From the NCBI GenBank assembly GCA_019509685.1, contig JAEKLU010000042.1, forward strand, positions 1 through 11,726: a stretch of DNA of 11,726 nucleotides. The letters run 5' to 3'. The translations under genes and the position numbers were made by a program. A model generated the notes under the pieces. The model was not told the origin of the DNA, ran no database searches, and worked only from the letters and a program-made list of their open reading frames with translations. Within the stretch, counting starts at the first letter, position 1, and the number at the start of each line of letters is the position of its first letter. Below are positions 8,360 through 11,726 of the stretch, piece by piece. Source of the stretch: Mesorhizobium sp. (GTDB lineage Bacteria; Pseudomonadota; Alphaproteobacteria; Rhizobiales; Rhizobiaceae).

Positions 8360-9753
8360 CAGCCGTGTCCCTCCTTGGTGAAGGACGCAGAGACCGCTCT
8401 TCGCTCTTTCAGGAAGGCCGTCGGTTCTCGACTGCCGACAAAGCCGCGCGGCTTCCACAGCATGACGATGACCATGGCCATGCCGAACAGAAGCATGCGG
8501 TAGAGCTCAGGCGTGAAGTCCGGGCCGAACACCGCCTTGAGGAAGTCCAGTTCGCGCAGGATTTCGGTGCCGCCGATCATGACGAGTGCCGCCACCGCAA
8601 TGCCGCCCAGCGAGCCCATGCCGCCGAGCACGACGATGGCCAGGATGATCGCCGATTCCAGGAAGACGAAGGATTCGGGGCTGACGAAGCCCTGGCGGGC
8701 GGCGAAGAAGGAGCCGGCAAAGCCACCGAACATCGCACCCGTTGCGAACGCCGTCAGTTTGGTGGTGGTGGTGTTGATGCCGAGCGAGCGGCAGGCGATT
8801 TCATCCTCGCGCAGCGCTTCCCAGGCGCGGCCGACAGGCAGGCGACGCAGCCGGATGGTGACGAAGGCGGTGAGCAGGCATAGCAGCAGGATGAGATAAT
8901 AGAGGAAGATCTTATAGTAGGCGCCCGACTGCGCGATGCCGAGCACTTTGGCGATATAATTCGGATCCGAGACGTTGAACGACATCAGTCCGAAGAACGA
9001 GACCTTCGGAATGCCGGAGATGCCGGCCGAACCGTTGGTCACCTCACGCCAGTTGATCAGCACGAGGCGGATGATCTCGCCGAAGGCAAGGGTGACGATC
9101 GCCAGATAGTCGCCGCGCAGCCTAAGCACCGGGAAGCCGAGCAGCACGCCCCACAAGGCGGCCATGGCGCCGGCTGCAGGCAGAAGGATCCAGAACGACA
9201 GGCCGAAATGCGTGCCGAGCAAGGCATAGGCGTAGGCACCGACTGCGTAGAAGGCGACGTAGCCGAGATCGAGCAGGCCGGCGAGACCGATGACGATGTT
9301 AAGCCCCCAGGCCAGCATCACATAGATCAGGATCTGGATGCCGAAATTGTCGACCCATTTCAGCGATCCCTGGAAGCCGAACAAAAAGACCATTGCCGCC
9401 GGGTAGAGGAAAAGGACGACAAGGCCGATCTTGTTGAAGTTGCGGCGCACGATGCCAGGCTCGGCAGCAACGGCCTTGGGCGCCGCGGCCTTTTCAGCCT
9501 TCGAGCGTTCCATCGCAGGAACAACGAAGGCGACATAGACGAAGCGGCCGATGGTGACAGCGGCGACCACGATGGCAAGCAGGCCCCAACGCTTCACCAG
9601 GATCAGTTCGTTGCTGATGTTCTGGTCGGTCCTCAGCCCGATGAACAGCACGAACAGACCGAGCGAGATGAGGCCGGCATAGAGCGCTTCACGCAAAGCG
9701 CGCTGGATGGGAGTAGCGACGATGTCGCGCTCCGGGGACACGGTAACGGCCAT
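8359..9753 (-). CDS. livM: Branched-chain amino acid ABC transporter, permease LivM
   Basis: A 464-residue inner-membrane permease. Residues 1-130 form an N-terminal extension with about three hydrophobic segments and a short Ala/Lys-rich cytosolic stretch (about 83-100), like the DUF3382 region of long LivM proteins. The permease core follows, with the typical segments [26 protein letters not shown] split around residues 148-174, [21 protein letters not shown] (209-229), and the cytoplasmic EAA-like loop [20 protein letters not shown] at 308-327, which contacts the ATPases. It ends in a Lys/Arg tail. It pairs with LivH to form the transmembrane channel. The start is 4 bp after the livH stop, with AAGG about 9 bases upstream. 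The stop overlaps the livG start by one base. Confidence 0.95.
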   Translation of the reverse strand: MAVTVSPERDIVATPIQRALREALYAGLISLGLFVLFIGLRTDQNISNELILVKRWGLLAIVVAAVTIGRFVYVAFVVPAMERSKAEKAAAPKAVAAEPGIVRRNFNKIGLVVLFLYPAAMVFLFGFQGSLKWVDNFGIQILIYVMLAWGLNIVIGLAGLLDLGYVAFYAVGAYAYALLGTHFGLSFWILLPAAGAMAALWGVLLGFPVLRLRGDYLAIVTLAFGEIIRLVLINWREVTNGSAGISGIPKVSFFGLMSFNVSDPNYIAKVLGIAQSGAYYKIFLYYLILLLCLLTAFVTIRLRRLPVGRAWEALREDEIACRSLGINTTTTKLTAFATGAMFGGFAGSFFAARQGFVSPESFVFLESAIILAIVVLGGMGSLGGIAVAALVMIGGTEILRELDFLKAVFGPDFTPELYRMLLFGMAMVIVMLWKPRGFVGSREPTAFLKERRAVSASFTKEGHG

Positions 9754-9757
9754 GGGC

Positions 9758-10660
<903 letters not shown>

Positions 10661-11078
10661 ATTTACGCGGCTCCCCTGGAATGTCGCCTTCCCGGACGCA
10701 TTCCTTTTCGTATTTCCCCTAGTCGTAAAGTTTCGAGCCCGGATTGCAACGTGATTTTTCAATCGCTCTGCGTGTTTTGGAAGCACGCCGCCCGATTGCC
10801 CGTTTTTTCGCGCCCGACCCCTGGACTATCGCGGACCCTAGCATTGGCACAACGCAATGTCTTTGACGATTCAACCTTATGATGAGCCCCATTTCGAAGA
10901 AATCACCGTCAAAATAAGTTGATTGGGAGATTTCTTGCGCGAGCGAGAGTGCTTCGTTTGGGACCATCGCTCATTCCGTTAGGTCAGGATTCTGCCTCGT
11001 GTGACGACCATATGACGCAGGGCGGCCCAGCTGAGGGCCGCCCCGCTGAAATAGAAAAAGCGCTGAAGCGAGATTTCG
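10661..11078. other. Intergenic region upstream of livH
   Basis: About 420 bp with no convincing gene. Short open frames are present but have no ribosome binding site or protein-like composition. The part next to livH must hold the promoter of the liv cluster on the minus strand. By eye I see only weak candidates, such as TTGTGC, a 16-base gap and GATAGT near 10823-10850 (minus strand), which match consensus poorly. Base composition is less GC-rich from about 10840 to 10940. No tRNA or small-RNA structure was recognised apart from the hairpin at 11020-11043. Confidence 0.5.
11020..11043. other. Perfect 9-bp inverted repeat (hairpin)
   Basis: The arms gggcggccc (11020-11028) and gggccgccc (11035-11043) pair perfectly around a 6-base loop. 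Neither side is followed directly by a T-run, so it is not a canonical intrinsic terminator. It sits between the LysR remnant and the liv promoter region and could be a transcript end signal or a leftover of a lost gene. Confidence 0.55.
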
Positions 11079-11093
11079 GCAAGCGGAGCCGGC

Positions 11094-11443
11094 TTGCCCA
11101 TTGAAACCGTGCTTTTCAGCCCCTTGAGCGGTGGATTGAAGACACTCGCCAAGGCCGGGATCGGCAGGACCGACGTCGGCAACGGCACGATCTTTGCCGA
11201 CTTCAACATCATGGCGACGGCCGTCATCGCCGGCCATGGCGCAGCCCTTTGCCCGAGGTTTTCGCGAGGAATTGTGGCGGGGCGACCTGATTGTGCTTTC
11301 CGATATTTCGACCGACGACGACAAGCGCTATTTCCTGACCATGTCGGCGCAGCCTTTGGCGGCCGAGGGCACCTTTGCCGACTGGTTTCGCGATCAGGTA
11401 TCGACGAAGCAGAGGCAAAGCTGTGACGGGCGCTGGCACCCGC
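11094..11443 (+). pseudogene. LysR-type regulator remnant, C-terminal part only, frameshifted
   Basis: Two plus-strand frames together look like the end of a LysR substrate-binding domain. The first, about 11094-11260, gives LAKAGIGRTDVGNGTIF and then ADFNIMATAVIAGHGAALCPR. The second, from about 11260, gives FREELWRGDLIVLSDIS, DDDKRYFLTMSAQPL and EGTFADWFRDQ. They join at the run gaggttttcgcgag: one T fewer restores PRFREEL. LysR proteins are about 300 residues with an N-terminal winged helix, which is absent here, since the upstream 400 bp shows no HTH. The usual stop after the last helix is also missing, and the second frame runs on into the antisense of the next gene. Start and end are therefore approximate. 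It faces the hydroxyproline epimerase gene, which a LysR protein could once have regulated; that is inference. Confidence 0.65.
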
Positions 11444-11444
11444 A

Positions 11445-11726
11445 TCACATAACGACAAATCCATGCGCGAACGGATCGCGGTCGTCGATGAAGATCGTGT
11501 TCAGTCCGGTCATCCGCGCCCAGCCGCCGATCGAGGGAATGATCGCCGGCTTGCCCGCGACGCTGACCTCTTTCTCGACCCGGCCCCTGAACAGCGAGCC
11601 GATGATCGATTCATGCACGAAGCTGTCGCCGGCCTTGAGCCTGCCCTTGGCGTGGAGCTGCGCCATGCGCGCCGAGGTGCCGGTGCCGCAAGGCGAGCGG
11701 TCGATCGCCTTGTCGCCGTAGAAGAC
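11445..11726 (-). CDS. Proline racemase / 4-hydroxyproline 2-epimerase family, C-terminal part
   Basis: Ninety-three codons plus a TGA at 11445-11447; the N-terminal two thirds lie beyond the window. The visible part starts VFYGDKAIDRSPCGTGTSAR and includes GDSFVHESIIGSLFRGRVE, IPSIGGWARMTG and IFIDDRDPFAHGF. DRSPCGTGT holds the second catalytic cysteine of the cofactor-independent racemase/epimerase family. Its presence argues against trans-3-hydroxyproline dehydratase, which has threonine there. The DDRDPFAHGF ending is typical of 4-hydroxyproline 2-epimerases, which convert trans-4-hydroxy-L-proline to cis-4-hydroxy-D-proline for catabolism to 2-oxoglutarate. Without the first catalytic cysteine and substrate loop, proline racemase cannot be excluded, so I give no symbol. 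Confidence 0.9.
   Translation of the reverse strand, partial: VFYGDKAIDRSPCGTGTSARMAQLHAKGRLKAGDSFVHESIIGSLFRGRVEKEVSVAGKPAIIPSIGGWARMTGLNTIFIDDRDPFAHGFVVM

Noticed and set aside
7469..8503. Plus-strand open frame of 344 codons opposite livG/livM
   Set aside because: Antisense shadow; livG and livM are unambiguous on the other strand.
10719..10967. An 82-codon minus-strand frame upstream of livH
   Set aside because: No ribosome binding site, no recognisable family, basic composition; it lies where the liv promoter should be.
10979..11464. Minus-strand frame of 161 codons across the LysR remnant
   Set aside because: The protein-like signal is on the plus strand (LysR C-terminus); the frame also overlaps the end of the epimerase gene. 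Its last residues (about 10979-11060) look somewhat protein-like, but that is not enough to call a gene.

Overview
The window looks like a chromosomal segment of an alphaproteobacterium of the order Hyphomicrobiales (rhizobial type, most like Mesorhizobium). This is judged from the high GC content, a GapR/DUF2312 gene, a rhizobial-type single-chain pyruvate carboxylase, and a livHMGF-(small membrane protein)-livJ cluster in an order I recall from rhizobia. No database search was possible, so the genus is an inference. Nearly every gene lies on the minus strand and is best read from high to low coordinates.

Right end (about 11726-11079): the C-terminal part of a proline racemase / 4-hydroxyproline 2-epimerase family protein (minus strand, cut by the window edge). 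It faces a broken 3' remnant of a LysR-type regulator on the plus strand. A perfect 9-bp hairpin and about 420 bp without a convincing gene separate this from the transport cluster.

Centre (10660-4547): a compact branched-chain / broad-range amino acid ABC uptake system. The order is livH and livM (permeases), livG and livF (ATPases), a three-helix membrane protein, then livJ (periplasmic binding protein), closed by a strong intrinsic terminator. livH-livM are 4 bp apart, and livM-livG and livG-livF overlap by one base (TGATG and TAATG), so the four core genes are probably translationally coupled. LivG is unusual: after a normal ATPase it carries an Ala/Pro/Lys-rich linker and a helix-hairpin-helix type C-terminal domain.

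Left (4325-851): pyruvate carboxylase (pyc), the anaplerotic enzyme making oxaloacetate. It starts at a TTG codon and is frameshifted by an exact 16-bp tandem duplication at 3588-3622. Apart from that, all 1152 codons and all recognised active-site motifs are intact, so the lesion is either very recent, reversible, or a sequence/assembly error.

Far left (697-1): gapR, a small nucleoid-associated protein gene, followed after 22 bp by a 5' partial gene of unknown function.

Most of the window is ordinary housekeeping and transport content. I see no phage, IS element, CRISPR array, tRNA or rRNA. The best candidates for a second look are the pyc tandem duplication and the LivG-HhH fusion.
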